DNA of 44,093 bases from an uncultured Bacteroidales bacterium (GTDB lineage: Bacteria > Bacteroidota > Bacteroidia > Bacteroidales > P3): the NCBI GenBank assembly GCA_900315935.1, contig ONBB01000015.1, positions 1 to 44,093 of the forward strand, in the 5' to 3' direction. The notes under the pieces were generated by a model, which saw only the letters and a list, made by a program, of their open reading frames with translations, ran no database searches and was not told the origin of the DNA. The position numbers and the translations under genes are program-made. Shown one piece after another: positions 1-7,499 of this stretch (positions are counted from its first letter, which is position 1; the number at the start of each line of letters is the position of its first letter).

Positions 1-1157
1 AGCAGCAGCACGTCCTTCACCTCGCCGGTGAGCACACCGCCCTGGATGGCGGCGCCGATGGCGACCACCTCGTCGGGGTTGACGCCCTTGCTGGGCACCC
101 TTCCAAAGAACTCTTCGACCTTCTTCTGCACAGCGGGGATACGGCTGGAGCCGCCGACGAGGATGACCTCGTTGATGTCGCTGTTGCTGAGGCCAGCGTC
201 GCGCATAGCCTGACGGCAGGGTTCGATGGTGGCGCGGATCAGGTCGTCGCAGAGCTGCTCGAACTTGGCGCGGGTGAGCTTCATCACCAGGTGCTGCGGC
301 ACGCCGTCGGCCACGGTGATATAGGGCAGGTTGATTTCGGTCTCCATCGAGCTGGAGAGCTCGATCTTGGCCTTCTCGGCAGCCTCTTTCAGGCGCTGCA
401 TGGCCATGGGGTCCTTGCGGAGGTCGATGCCCTTGTCGCTCTGGAAACTGTCGGCCATCCAGTTGATAATCTTGCGGTCGAAGTCGTCGCCGCCGAGGTG
501 CGTATTGCCGTTGGTGCTCTTCACCTCGAAGACGCCGTCGCCGAGGTTGAGGATGGAGATATCGAACGTGCCGCCGCCGAGGTCGAACACGGCCACGTTC
601 ATGTCCTGGTTCTTCTTGTCGAGGCCGTAGGCGAGGGCGGCAGCGGTAGGCTCGTTGACGATACGGCGCACCTTGAGGCCTGCAATCTCGCCGGCCTCCT
701 TGGTGGCCTGACGCTGGCTGTCGTTGAAGTAGGCGGGGACGGTGATGACGGCCTCCGTCACCTCGGTGCCGAGGTAGTCTTCGGCGGTCTTCTTCATCTT
801 CTGCAGCACGATGGCGCTGATTTCCTGCGGGGTGTAGTTGCGGCCGTTGATATCGACGCAGGGGGTGTTGTTGTTGCCGCGCACCACCTTGTAGGGCACA
901 GCCTCGATTTCCTTCTGCATCTGGTCGAAGCCTTCGCCCATGAAGCGCTTGATGGAGTAGACGGTGTTGTGGGGGTTGGTGATGGCCTGGCGCTTGGCGG
1001 GATCGCCCACCTTGCGGTCGCCATTCTCGAGGAAGCCCACCACGCTGGGGGTGGTGCGGTTGCCCTCGCTGTTAGCGATAACTACGGGTTCGTTACCTTC
1101 CATGACGCTGACACAGCTGTTGGTTGTGCCGAGGTCGATTCCGATGATTTTTGCCAT
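1..1157 (-). CDS. dnaK: Chaperone DnaK (Hsp70), N-terminal part, cut by window edge
   Basis: ATP-dependent cytosolic chaperone that folds and protects proteins together with DnaJ and GrpE, both encoded at 15.4-17.1 kb. Translating the minus strand from the ATG at 1157 gives [18 protein letters not shown], the phosphate-1 motif of the Hsp70 ATPase. Further on are [23 protein letters not shown] and DLGGGTFD, all hallmarks of the nucleotide-binding domain. About 385 codons are present; the end of the ATPase domain and the substrate-binding domain lie beyond position 1. No frameshift is visible. No TAnnTTTG promoter box was found upstream. Instead the leader carries a palindrome (1313-1325), a hairpin (1279-1311) and an 11-bp-period array (1338-1409), which suggests regulation different from ordinary housekeeping genes. 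Identification is certain; the regulation is inference. Confidence 0.98.
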   Translation of the reverse strand, partial: MAKIIGIDLGTTNSCVSVMEGNEPVVIANSEGNRTTPSVVGFLENGDRKVGDPAKRQAITNPHNTVYSIKRFMGEGFDQMQKEIEAVPYKVVRGNNNTPCVDINGRNYTPQEISAIVLQKMKKTAEDYLGTEVTEAVITVPAYFNDSQRQATKEAGEIAGLKVRRIVNEPTAAALAYGLDKKNQDMNVAVFDLGGGTFDISILNLGDGVFEVKSTNGNTHLGGDDFDRKIINWMADSFQSDKGIDLRKDPMAMQRLKEAAEKAKIELSSSMETEINLPYITVADGVPQHLVMKLTRAKFEQLCDDLIRATIEPCRQAMRDAGLSNSDINEVILVGGSSRIPAVQKKVEEFFGRVPSKGVNPDEVVAIGAAIQGGVLTGEVKDVLL

Positions 1158-1278
1158 AATATGTTTCCTTTCTTTATTTTGATTTCTTGGTTCTCCTGCT
1201 CGCTCCGCTCACGAAATCTCGTAAATCTTGTAGATTGTTTCGCTTCGCGGATTGGGCGTTACACCCCCTTTACAACAA

Positions 1279-1311
1279 CATCCGTGCCAACGGCTGGGAC
1301 TGACACGGATG
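1279..1311 (-). promoter_or_regulatory. Hairpin in the dnaK leader region
   Basis: CATCCGTG (1279-1286) pairs perfectly with CACGGATG (1304-1311); the 17-base loop region can form a short inner CCA/TGG stem. It lies about 120 bases upstream of the dnaK start and next to the palindrome at 1313-1325. It could be a leader RNA structure or part of an extended operator; the transcription start is unknown. Confidence 0.4.
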
Positions 1312-1312
1312 C

Positions 1313-1325
1313 TGACAAAATGGCA
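1313..1325 (-). promoter_or_regulatory. Imperfect palindrome TGACAAAATGGCA upstream of dnaK
   Basis: Read on the coding strand this is TGCCATTTTGTCA, two TGNCA half-sites separated by three bases. The same arrangement, as a perfect palindrome, lies upstream of grpE at 17209-17221, and both are flanked by a CCGACTGCCA sequence. Co-occurrence at two genes of one chaperone machine suggests an operator for a shared stress regulator. It is not the CIRCE element of HrcA. The binding protein is unknown. Confidence 0.5.
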
Positions 1326-1337
1326 GTCGGGTACGGA

Positions 1338-1409
1338 GGGGTTCTCTAGGGGAATGGTAGGGGAACGGTAGGGGAATACAAAGGCTCTGGAAGGATATGG
1401 AAGCTTATG
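1338..1409 (-). repeat. 11-bp-period array upstream of dnaK
   Basis: On the plus strand the array reads GGGGTTCTCTAGGGG, then units AATGGTAGGGG and AACGGTAGGGG, then a degenerate tail ending GGAAGCTTATG. The same sequence, inverted and with one additional 11-bp unit, occurs at 33630-33710 upstream of purA; the core matches with about two substitutions. The boundary box GGGGTTCTCTAGGG recurs exactly at the lon array (11510-11523). The period close to one helical turn puts every unit on the same DNA face. Confidence 0.8.
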
Positions 1410-1679
1410 ACCCAAATTCCAGTTACAAACCCATCAAACTCATCCGGCAACACCTACCCAACTGAAGCGTTTTCCACTCTGTATCTGACGATTACATACT
1501 CCATGTGCAAGCCGAACAGGATTAAGCTCTTGAACGTTTCCTCCCAAAGACATAGAGTCTTGCTGCCCTTGCACAACGGTGTTGCACTTGGCAGTTGAGT
1601 CCACGCGTTTTTTTTCTGTCTGCCATCATACTAAAAAACCACCTTTCGCGTTTTTCAAAAAATTGGAAACAAACAAAAA
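1410..1679. other. Intergenic region without recognisable gene
   Basis: About 270 bases between the dnaK array and the next plus-strand gene. No codon-biased reading frame, no TAnnTTTG box in either direction and no strong hairpin were found. The last 60 bases are AT-rich and probably hold the promoter of the gene at 1680, in a form not matching the consensus. Confidence 0.5.
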
Positions 1680-2486
1680 ATGAGACGAATTATACTTATA
1701 ACCCTCACCGCCCTGATGGCAGCCCCCCTGGCGGGTCAGGAGGTGGACAGCGTGGCCAGGGAGCACTCTGCCTACGAAGAACCCTTCATCGACCATCGCT
1801 CCTATGGAGATCAGTACGAAGCAGCGCGAAAAGAGGCGCGACGCGTCAAACGAGAGCAGCGCAAGGCTGAAATCGGGCGTGGACTGCGCTTCGAGCTCGC
1901 TCCCAACCTGGGCATCAGCGGCAACACCTACCTCGGCCACCGCGGCGATGCCTACAGTCACCACAGCTTCGACATCGGGGGGGCACTGCTGATGCACTGG
2001 ACGCTGAGCCGCCGGTTCGACCTCAGCATCGGCCTCGGCTACCGCCTGACGCACACCGCTCTGCACAACTCGGTGCAGTTCGACACCGCGAGCGGGCAAC
2101 TTGTGGGCTACGACCTGACCGGCTGGCGCGGATACCGCAACTGGACAACCGACCGCAGCATCTACGTTCCGATGCGGGTGAACGTAGTCACCAACCAAGA
2201 CTACAGTGTCTACCTAGGTCTCAACATGGCCTACCGGTTGGGCAACACCTTCACCTATGAGCGCATGGCCGAGAACGACACCTGGACCCCTGTGGACGAG
2301 CTGGCGATGAACAATATCGAAACCCTCGGGCATTGGCGTATCGAGGTAGCCGTCGGAATGACCTACCCTCTGTGGTGGATCCTGCGCTGGGGCTGGGAAG
2401 TCTACTACAGCCTGACACCCACCTTCAACACATCGCTCCCCAACGTCCCCACCACACACGAATTCGGACTAAGACTGAACCTATGA
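1680..2486 (+). CDS. Predicted outer-membrane beta-barrel protein
   Basis: 268 residues. An N-terminal signal peptide (MRRIILITLTALMAAPLAGQ, cleavage near residue 19-20) is followed by a charged Lys/Arg/Glu stretch (residues about 45-62), then alternating hydrophobic/polar segments rich in Gly, Tyr and Trp with strand-turn-strand spacing, ending in LRLNL. This is the profile of a small Bacteroidota outer-membrane barrel of the porin/PorT-like type. The 3' end overlaps murF by 4 bases (ATGA), so the two are translationally coupled, although no functional link is evident. I recognise no specific family and the function is unknown. Confidence 0.7.
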   Translation: MRRIILITLTALMAAPLAGQEVDSVAREHSAYEEPFIDHRSYGDQYEAARKEARRVKREQRKAEIGRGLRFELAPNLGISGNTYLGHRGDAYSHHSFDIGGALLMHWTLSRRFDLSIGLGYRLTHTALHNSVQFDTASGQLVGYDLTGWRGYRNWTTDRSIYVPMRVNVVTNQDYSVYLGLNMAYRLGNTFTYERMAENDTWTPVDELAMNNIETLGHWRIEVAVGMTYPLWWILRWGWEVYYSLTPTFNTSLPNVPTTHEFGLRLNL

Positions 2487-3898
2487 TTCAAAAAATCTAC
2501 CAAGCCTACTTGGCTTCGCACACCGTAACCACCGACTCGCGGGCCATCACCCCCGGCTGCATCTTCTTTGCCTTCAAGGGCGAACATTTCGACGGCAACA
2601 CCTTCGCGCCGCAGGCGCTGGAGCAGGGTGCGGCGCTCTGTGTGGTGAGCGGGAAATGGAAAGCGGAAAGCGGAAAGTGGAACGACGACCCGCGCATCAT
2701 CGGGGTGGACGACGTGCTGGCGACCCTCCAGGCGCTGGCGCAGCACCACCGGCGGCAGCTGGAGATACCGTTCATCGGCATCACCGGCACCAACGGCAAG
2801 ACCACGACGAAGGAGCTGGTGCACGCCGTGCTCGCCAAGCGCTACCGCACCTCGGCCACCCGCGGCAACCTCAACAACCACCTCGGCGTGCCGCTCACCC
2901 TGCTGGCCATCCCCGAAGGCACCGAGCTGGCCATCGTCGAGATGGGGGCCAACCACCCGGGCGAGATCGAGGCCCTGTGCCGCATCGCCGACCCCGACTG
3001 CGGCCTCATCACCAACGTGGGGCGCGCCCACCTCGAGGGCTTCGGCAGCTTCGAGGGCGTGGTGCAGACCAAGACCGAACTCTACCGCTGGCTGGCGGGC
3101 AAGAACGGCCTGGTGTTCACCAACGCCGACAACGAACGCCTGATGCACGAGGCCGAGCGGCTGGCCACCATCCCCGGCCTGCGCTCCTTCATCCCCGCCT
3201 ACGCGCCCGACAACCCCGCCTTCGTGCCCTCGGCCATCGAGAAGACTCCGCTCTCCATGCTCACCTACGGCCGCACCCACGAGGCCGACATCCGGGGCAC
3301 GCTCGTGGGCTGCGACCCTTACCTGCGCTTCTACTTCGAGGTGGGCGACAACGTCTACAACGTGCGCACCCGCCTGCTGGGCGACTACAACTTCGACAAC
3401 TGCATGGCCGCCGTGGCCGTGGGGCTGCACTTCGGCGTGGAACCCTTCGACATCAAGGAGGCCATCGAGCAGTACACCCCCACCAACCAGCGGTCGGAAT
3501 ACAAAGAGACCGCCCGCGGCAACCGCCTCTACCTCGACTGCTACAACGCCAACCCCTCCAGCATGGCCGCCGCCATCAGCAGCTTCCACACTCTCAACAT
3601 TCAGCACTCAACACTCACCACTAAAAAACTCGCCATCATCGGCGGCATGCACGAACTGGGGCGCGACGAGCGCAAGGAGCACGAGCGGCTGGTGGAACTG
3701 CTGGCGGAGTGCCGCCTGGACGACTGCCTGCTCGTGGGGCCCAAGTTCCAGGGCATCGCCCTCCCCCACCCCATGCGCCACTTCCTCGACACCGACAGCG
3801 TTCGCGCCTGGCTGCAGGCGAACCCCGTTGCCAACGCCACCATCCTCATCAAAGGCTCCAACAGCAACCGCCTGTGGACACTGGAAGAATTGCTGTGA
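2483..3898 (+). CDS. murF: UDP-N-acetylmuramoyl-tripeptide--D-alanyl-D-alanine ligase
   Basis: Cytosolic Mur ligase that adds D-Ala-D-Ala to the UDP-MurNAc-tripeptide, completing the peptidoglycan precursor. 471 residues, normal length. The N-terminal domain carries TTDSRAITPGCIFFAFKG; the P-loop GITGTNGKTTTKE begins near residue 99; EMGANHPGEIE, TNVGRAHLEGFGS and the carbamylated-lysine region TKTEL follow; the C-terminal domain has LDCYNANPSS and GGMHELG. The ATG at 2483 is chosen because it overlaps the upstream stop (ATGA) and restores the family N-terminus; an in-frame upstream ATG would lie inside the previous gene. Two low-complexity inserts (2647-2682 and 3586-3625) encode GKWKAESGKW and the NIQHSTLTTK segment. 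A second MurF, fused to alanine racemase, lies at 11.7-14.2 kb. Confidence 0.96.
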   Translation: MIQKIYQAYLASHTVTTDSRAITPGCIFFAFKGEHFDGNTFAPQALEQGAALCVVSGKWKAESGKWNDDPRIIGVDDVLATLQALAQHHRRQLEIPFIGITGTNGKTTTKELVHAVLAKRYRTSATRGNLNNHLGVPLTLLAIPEGTELAIVEMGANHPGEIEALCRIADPDCGLITNVGRAHLEGFGSFEGVVQTKTELYRWLAGKNGLVFTNADNERLMHEAERLATIPGLRSFIPAYAPDNPAFVPSAIEKTPLSMLTYGRTHEADIRGTLVGCDPYLRFYFEVGDNVYNVRTRLLGDYNFDNCMAAVAVGLHFGVEPFDIKEAIEQYTPTNQRSEYKETARGNRLYLDCYNANPSSMAAAISSFHTLNIQHSTLTTKKLAIIGGMHELGRDERKEHERLVELLAECRLDDCLLVGPKFQGIALPHPMRHFLDTDSVRAWLQANPVANATILIKGSNSNRLWTLEELL

Positions 3899-3907
3899 GT
3901 TAAAAAA
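3864..3907 (+). repeat. Duplicated murF 3' end, copy 1
   Basis: The last 35 bases of murF plus following bases are repeated exactly (44 of 44) at 4509-4552. The offset of 645 bases equals the distance between the starts of the two lipoprotein genes (3999 and 4644), so this is one edge of a tandem duplication. Confidence 0.9.
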
Positions 3908-3998
3908 AGTTAATATCCGCAGACACTGTAAGATTTCGCCATACGAAAACGTCTATTATTAAAACATAGTTTAATTCAACCTTAAAAAACAAACCACA

Positions 3999-4457
3999 AT
4001 GAAAACTGCAAAAAACATCCTGGCCATGTTCTTCGTGGCAACCACCATGCTTTTCGCCTCATGCGGCGACAAAGAAGAGAAAACCCTGACAGCCAACGAC
4101 CTGAACGGAACATCATGGGAAGCCAACATCGTCAATTCGGCATCGCAAGGCGGTGTCCAGATGAACATCGACCTCCATTTCGCATTGGACTTTACCAGCA
4201 CCACGGAGTACGAAATGTTCATGGACCTCAACCTAGAGGTGCCGACCTACCCCGCGGCGAACCAGCGCATGAACGAGACGGATGCGGGCACCTACACCAT
4301 TGACGGAAACAAACTGGTGATGACCAGTACCGATGGGACCAACGAGGTGCTGACCTACAACAGCAAGGACGACACTTTCTCTATGAGCATACCCGACGAG
4401 GAGGAACTGCACGAGATGCTCGGTGCCGACAAAGTGATATTCCATCGCACCCGCTAA
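3999..4457 (+). CDS. Small lipoprotein, paralogue of the next gene
   Basis: 152 residues with a lipoprotein signal peptide: basic start, hydrophobic core and lipobox LFASC with Cys22 as lipidation site. The mature part (about 130 residues) has a TSWEA start, alternating beta-type segments and a final VIFHRTR, a pattern suggesting a small beta-barrel or lipocalin-like fold. It shares with the gene at 4644 the signal peptide, Cys22, the TSWE motif, a FTST/FNDAT-EMFM(D/N)-EVP block and the end motif. Both genes stand directly before a C10 protease. In Bacteroides fragilis, C10 proteases are encoded next to small inhibitor proteins, so an inhibitor role is a reasonable hypothesis, not shown by this sequence. 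No match to a named family is claimed. Confidence 0.75.
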   Translation: MKTAKNILAMFFVATTMLFASCGDKEEKTLTANDLNGTSWEANIVNSASQGGVQMNIDLHFALDFTSTTEYEMFMDLNLEVPTYPAANQRMNETDAGTYTIDGNKLVMTSTDGTNEVLTYNSKDDTFSMSIPDEEELHEMLGADKVIFHRTR

Positions 4458-4508
4458 CTCGGCAACAGCTGGACTGACTCCGCAAATACGGCGGAGAACG
4501 CTACGCCG

Positions 4509-4552
4509 GCAACCGCCTGTGGACACTGGAAGAATTGCTGTGAGTTAAAAAA
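4509..4552 (+). pseudogene. Vestigial second copy of the murF 3' end
   Basis: Exact 44-base copy of 3864-3907, still encoding NRLWTLEELL and a stop in one frame but with no upstream murF sequence. It sits between the two lipoprotein genes. It has stayed identical while the adjacent lipoprotein genes diverged strongly. Confidence 0.85.
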
Positions 4553-4643
4553 GGTTAAAAAGCACAAAATCGGATACCCGCTGTAGTTTTTTGCCCCATT
4601 GTATCGTTTATTGTGTGTAAAACAAAATTTAAAACACACAAAA

Positions 4644-5147
4644 ATGAAAACAACATCAAAACTGCTGGCCATGCTGCTCATGGCAACGACAATGGTATTC
4701 GCCGCCTGCGAAAAAGACTCAACCGACAAGCCGGAGAATCCAATCGACAACCCCAGAAACGAGAACATCAATCTGGCCGAAACCTCGTGGGAGGGTATGG
4801 CGGAAAGCGACTACCTCTACCAGGGGCGAGTGAATATACACATCACCTGCACCGTTACCCTCGACTTCAACGACGCGACAGCAGGTGAGATGTTCATGAA
4901 CGTGGACATCGAGGTGCCCCAGGATCCCTCCGCCAACCAAAACCAAAACGAGACATTCCCGTTCACCTATACTTTCAACGGCAAAACCTGCACCCTCCGC
5001 GATGCCAACAAGCCGACAGAACTTCTTTCCGAAATCCAATACAACGCTGCCAACAAAACATTCACCATGACCATTGAAGATGCTGCAACGGTAGAAATGC
5101 TCGGCACGAATACCATAGTGCTCCATCTGACACGTGGCACACTTTAA
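4644..5147 (+). CDS. Small lipoprotein, paralogue of the previous gene
   Basis: 167 residues. The start at 4644 is chosen because it begins a proper lipoprotein signal (MKTTSKLLAMLLMATTM, lipobox VFAAC, Cys22) that matches the paralogue at 3999; a frame-compatible ATG at 4599 adds an unrelated extension. After the lipid Cys comes a short polar linker, then LAETSWEGM, TVTLDFNDATAGEMFMNVDIEVP and a C-terminal TIVLHLTRG that parallel the first copy. The stop lies only 10 bases before the C10 protease start, so co-transcription and joint regulation with the protease are likely. A surface or periplasmic-face inhibitor or chaperone for that protease is the working idea; function is unproven. Confidence 0.75.
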   Translation: MKTTSKLLAMLLMATTMVFAACEKDSTDKPENPIDNPRNENINLAETSWEGMAESDYLYQGRVNIHITCTVTLDFNDATAGEMFMNVDIEVPQDPSANQNQNETFPFTYTFNGKTCTLRDANKPTELLSEIQYNAANKTFTMTIEDAATVEMLGTNTIVLHLTRGTL

Positions 5148-5157
5148 TTCCAACACC

Positions 5158-7131
5158 ATGAAGAAATCACTTGCAACATGTGCGCTGGCGCTGCTGGCAT
5201 GGGGGTGGGCACAGGCCGGCCCCGTAACGCCCGAGCGCGCCGCAACTGTGGCCAAGGCATTCTGGTCCTCCTCGCTCAACGGCAAGGGGGACCTGAATGC
5301 TGTCGGGCCGCTTGAAGGATGGCCCTACGACGGCATCCACCTCTTCACCCACACGGGCGGAGGCTTCGTGATGGTGGCCGGCGACGACGCCTCGCGCCCC
5401 ATTCTGGGCTACTCCGCCTCCGGGCGCCTCGAGCCGGGAAACCTGCCGGTGCAGCTGCGCGAATGGCTGGATGGCTACCAACAGCAACTGGACTACCTGC
5501 GCGAGCAGGGCGGAACGCCCTACCCGGCCGATGCCGAGGCATGGGCGTGCCTGGAATCCGGCAGCGGCATGAAAGATGGCGAAGGAGTTGGCCCCTTGCT
5601 GACCACCCGATGGGACCAGTCCGACCCCTACAACGACCTCTGCCCTGCCGGCACGGCAACGGGCTGCGCTGCCACGGCACAAGCCCAGCTGATGAAGTAC
5701 TGGAATCACCCGGCCTTCGGCACCGGCAGCCACAGCTACACGCATGACACCTACGGCCAGCAGGCGGCCGACTTCGCCCATACACTCTACGACTGGGACC
5801 ACATGCCCGACATGCCGAACTGGGCATCGAGCAGCCAGGAGCGGCTGGCGGTGGCCACGCTGATGTACCACTGCGGCGTTAGCCTGGAGATGCACTACGC
5901 GCCCGCCTATACTGGCGGAAGCTCGGCGCTGGGGCTGGTCGGCATGCCCGGCTACAGCAGCATCGACAACTCGCTGCAGAACTACTTCGGCTACAGCCGC
6001 CAGATGCAGGTCATCATGCGGGACGCGGGCTACACCAACGAGCAGTGGCGCGCGGCACTCATCGCCGAGCTTGACCAAAGGCATCCCATCGTCTACTGCG
6101 GTGCCGCCGAGGCCGGCGGACACGGCTTCGTATGCGACGGCTACGACAGCCGCGGCTACCTGCACTTCAACTTCGGCTGGAGCGGCCTGGGCGACGGCTA
6201 TTACACCGTGGACAGCATCAGCCCGGGCGTGGGAGGTATCGGTGGCAACGGCACCTACACCTTCAACTTGAACAACACCGCCCTCCTGGGTGCGGTGCCA
6301 GTGTATGAGATACGCGTGAGCGACACCCTCGTCAACTACGGACGCGATGGCGGCACAGACTCACTGCTGTTCGGCATCAACGAGCAGGTAGATGCCCCGT
6401 GGAGCGTTGAGAGCAGCGCCACATGGCTTACCGTGGACGAAGCCACCTTCACCCGTGCTGGATGGGTATACCTGCATGCGGAACCCATCACCGACGGAAC
6501 GCTGGAGCGCACAGCCACACTTACATTCCGCCAAGGCAGCGAGAGCGCCACGGTTCGCGTTACACAGACCGGCTACAGCAACGAAGACCTGTGCCCTGTA
6601 ACGGTAGTGATGGAATCCACCCGCGGCAACGGCTGGCAGGGCAACGCACACCTGACCCTTGAATCGGCCGGAGGCTACATATTCGGCACCGCACGGCTGA
6701 CCAACAGCCAACGCGATTCGGTGGAGATACTGGTCCCATCCAGCGAGGTGCTGTCGGTGTGGCACAGCGGTGGCGGCACCGACCGCTACATCAACTACTA
6801 CGTGCGCAACCAGCATGGCGAGAACATCGTGGAAGCCGAATACGCCTACCGCACCGGCGGAACCCACCTCATCGAGCGGCCCTGCGCATCGGTAGGCATT
6901 GACCAAGCGACACAATCCAGCAACTGGACCGTCTATCCCAACCCGGCCACCCATCAACTGCACATCGGAGCCGAGGGACTGCTGCGTGCAGAATTGCGCG
7001 ATATGACAGGTCGCATTGTGGCCACCACTACAAGCCACACGATGAATATCGAACCCCTGCCCGCAGGAGCCTACATCCTGAGCATCACCACCGCAACCGA
7101 CTACACCGCGCGGCGCATCATAAAACAATAA
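5158..7131 (+). CDS. C10 (streptopain-like) cysteine protease with BACON domain and T9SS tail
   Basis: 657 residues. Domains in order: signal peptide (1-20, ending AQA); propeptide beginning TPERAATVAKAFW; C10 papain-fold catalytic domain with ATGCAATAQAQLMKYW (nucleophile Cys170) and GGHGFVCDGY (His322) followed by FNFGWSG; a BACON-type Ig-like domain near residues 407-470 (PWSV..ATWLTV...ATLTF); and a C-terminal T9SS type-A sorting domain from about residue 590 (VYPNPATHQLHIG ... LPAGAYILSI). Both catalytic residues are present, so the protease should be active after propeptide removal, either cell-surface bound or secreted. The start at 5158 begins the signal peptide; the upstream in-frame ATG at 5134 lies inside the lipoprotein gene. 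The T9SS tail fits with porK/porP at 18.7-21.4 kb. Confidence 0.93.
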   Translation: MKKSLATCALALLAWGWAQAGPVTPERAATVAKAFWSSSLNGKGDLNAVGPLEGWPYDGIHLFTHTGGGFVMVAGDDASRPILGYSASGRLEPGNLPVQLREWLDGYQQQLDYLREQGGTPYPADAEAWACLESGSGMKDGEGVGPLLTTRWDQSDPYNDLCPAGTATGCAATAQAQLMKYWNHPAFGTGSHSYTHDTYGQQAADFAHTLYDWDHMPDMPNWASSSQERLAVATLMYHCGVSLEMHYAPAYTGGSSALGLVGMPGYSSIDNSLQNYFGYSRQMQVIMRDAGYTNEQWRAALIAELDQRHPIVYCGAAEAGGHGFVCDGYDSRGYLHFNFGWSGLGDGYYTVDSISPGVGGIGGNGTYTFNLNNTALLGAVPVYEIRVSDTLVNYGRDGGTDSLLFGINEQVDAPWSVESSATWLTVDEATFTRAGWVYLHAEPITDGTLERTATLTFRQGSESATVRVTQTGYSNEDLCPVTVVMESTRGNGWQGNAHLTLESAGGYIFGTARLTNSQRDSVEILVPSSEVLSVWHSGGGTDRYINYYVRNQHGENIVEAEYAYRTGGTHLIERPCASVGIDQATQSSNWTVYPNPATHQLHIGAEGLLRAELRDMTGRIVATTTSHTMNIEPLPAGAYILSITTATDYTARRIIKQ

Positions 7132-7150
7132 ACATTCCCCAAAAAAGAGA

Positions 7151-7177
7151 AAGGCCGTCGGCAATACCGACGGCCTT
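7151..7177. terminator. Rho-independent terminator
   Basis: Perfect 11-bp stem AAGGCCGTCGG / CCGACGGCCTT with loop CAATA, followed by T residues on the plus strand and preceded by A residues. It ends the protease transcript and can also stop the tRNA-Pro transcript coming from the right. Confidence 0.9.
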
Positions 7178-7188
7178 TTTAACAATTG

Positions 7189-7262
7189 TCGGGGTGAAAA
7201 GACTCGAACTTTCGACCCCTTGCACCCCATGCAAGTGCGCTAGCCAACTGCGCCACACCCCG
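7189..7262 (-). tRNA. tRNA-Pro, anticodon GGG
   Basis: The 74-base cloverleaf on the minus strand has acceptor CGGGGTG/CACCCCG with discriminator A, D-stem GCGC/GCGC, anticodon stem CTTGC/GCAAG with loop ATGGGGT (anticodon GGG, reading CCC/CCU), and T-arm GAAAG-TTCGAGT-CTTTT with one G-U pair. CCA is not encoded. Its promoter is at 7335-7366. Confidence 0.95.
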
Positions 7263-7334
7263 AACAATTAATTGAAAATTGAGAATTGAAATTCGCATCC
7301 CATTTTCGGAGATTTCTGCTTTTGAAATCGGGTG

Positions 7335-7366
7335 CAAAAGTACTAACATTTTAGATACTGACCAAA
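7335..7366 (-). promoter_or_regulatory. Promoter of tRNA-Pro
   Basis: On the minus strand, TTTG (7363-7366) and TACTTTTG (7335-7342) are separated by 20 bases, a perfect Bacteroidota vegetative promoter. Initiation would fall about 65 bases upstream of the tRNA. Confidence 0.8.
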
Positions 7367-7434
7367 TTTTTTTTCAAGTTTTTTGCTTTTTCAACAAACA
7401 AGCATTAAGAATCAATGCGTTGCAGAAAAATAAA

Positions 7435-7460
7435 TCGCCAGCGGCAAGTGCCACTGGCGA
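7435..7460 (-). terminator. Terminator of the lon / PorE-like operon
   Basis: TCGCCAGCGGC and GCCACTGGCGA form an 11-bp stem with one mismatch and a 4-base loop. Read on the minus strand it is followed by a T-rich run (TTTATTTTT). It lies 40 bases beyond the stop of the 7500-9002 gene. Confidence 0.8.
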
Positions 7461-7499
7461 TATAAATCGGAACAACAAGGTACTTGAAAATCGTGTTTT

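Noticed and set aside
1279-1325. CIRCE element for HrcA upstream of dnaK
   Set aside because: The TTAGCACTC-N9-GAGTGCTAA consensus is absent; the palindromes found have different sequence and spacing.
291-1349. 352-codon plus-strand frame over dnaK
   Set aside because: Antisense shadow of the DnaK ATPase; the motifs of DnaK are unambiguous on the minus strand.
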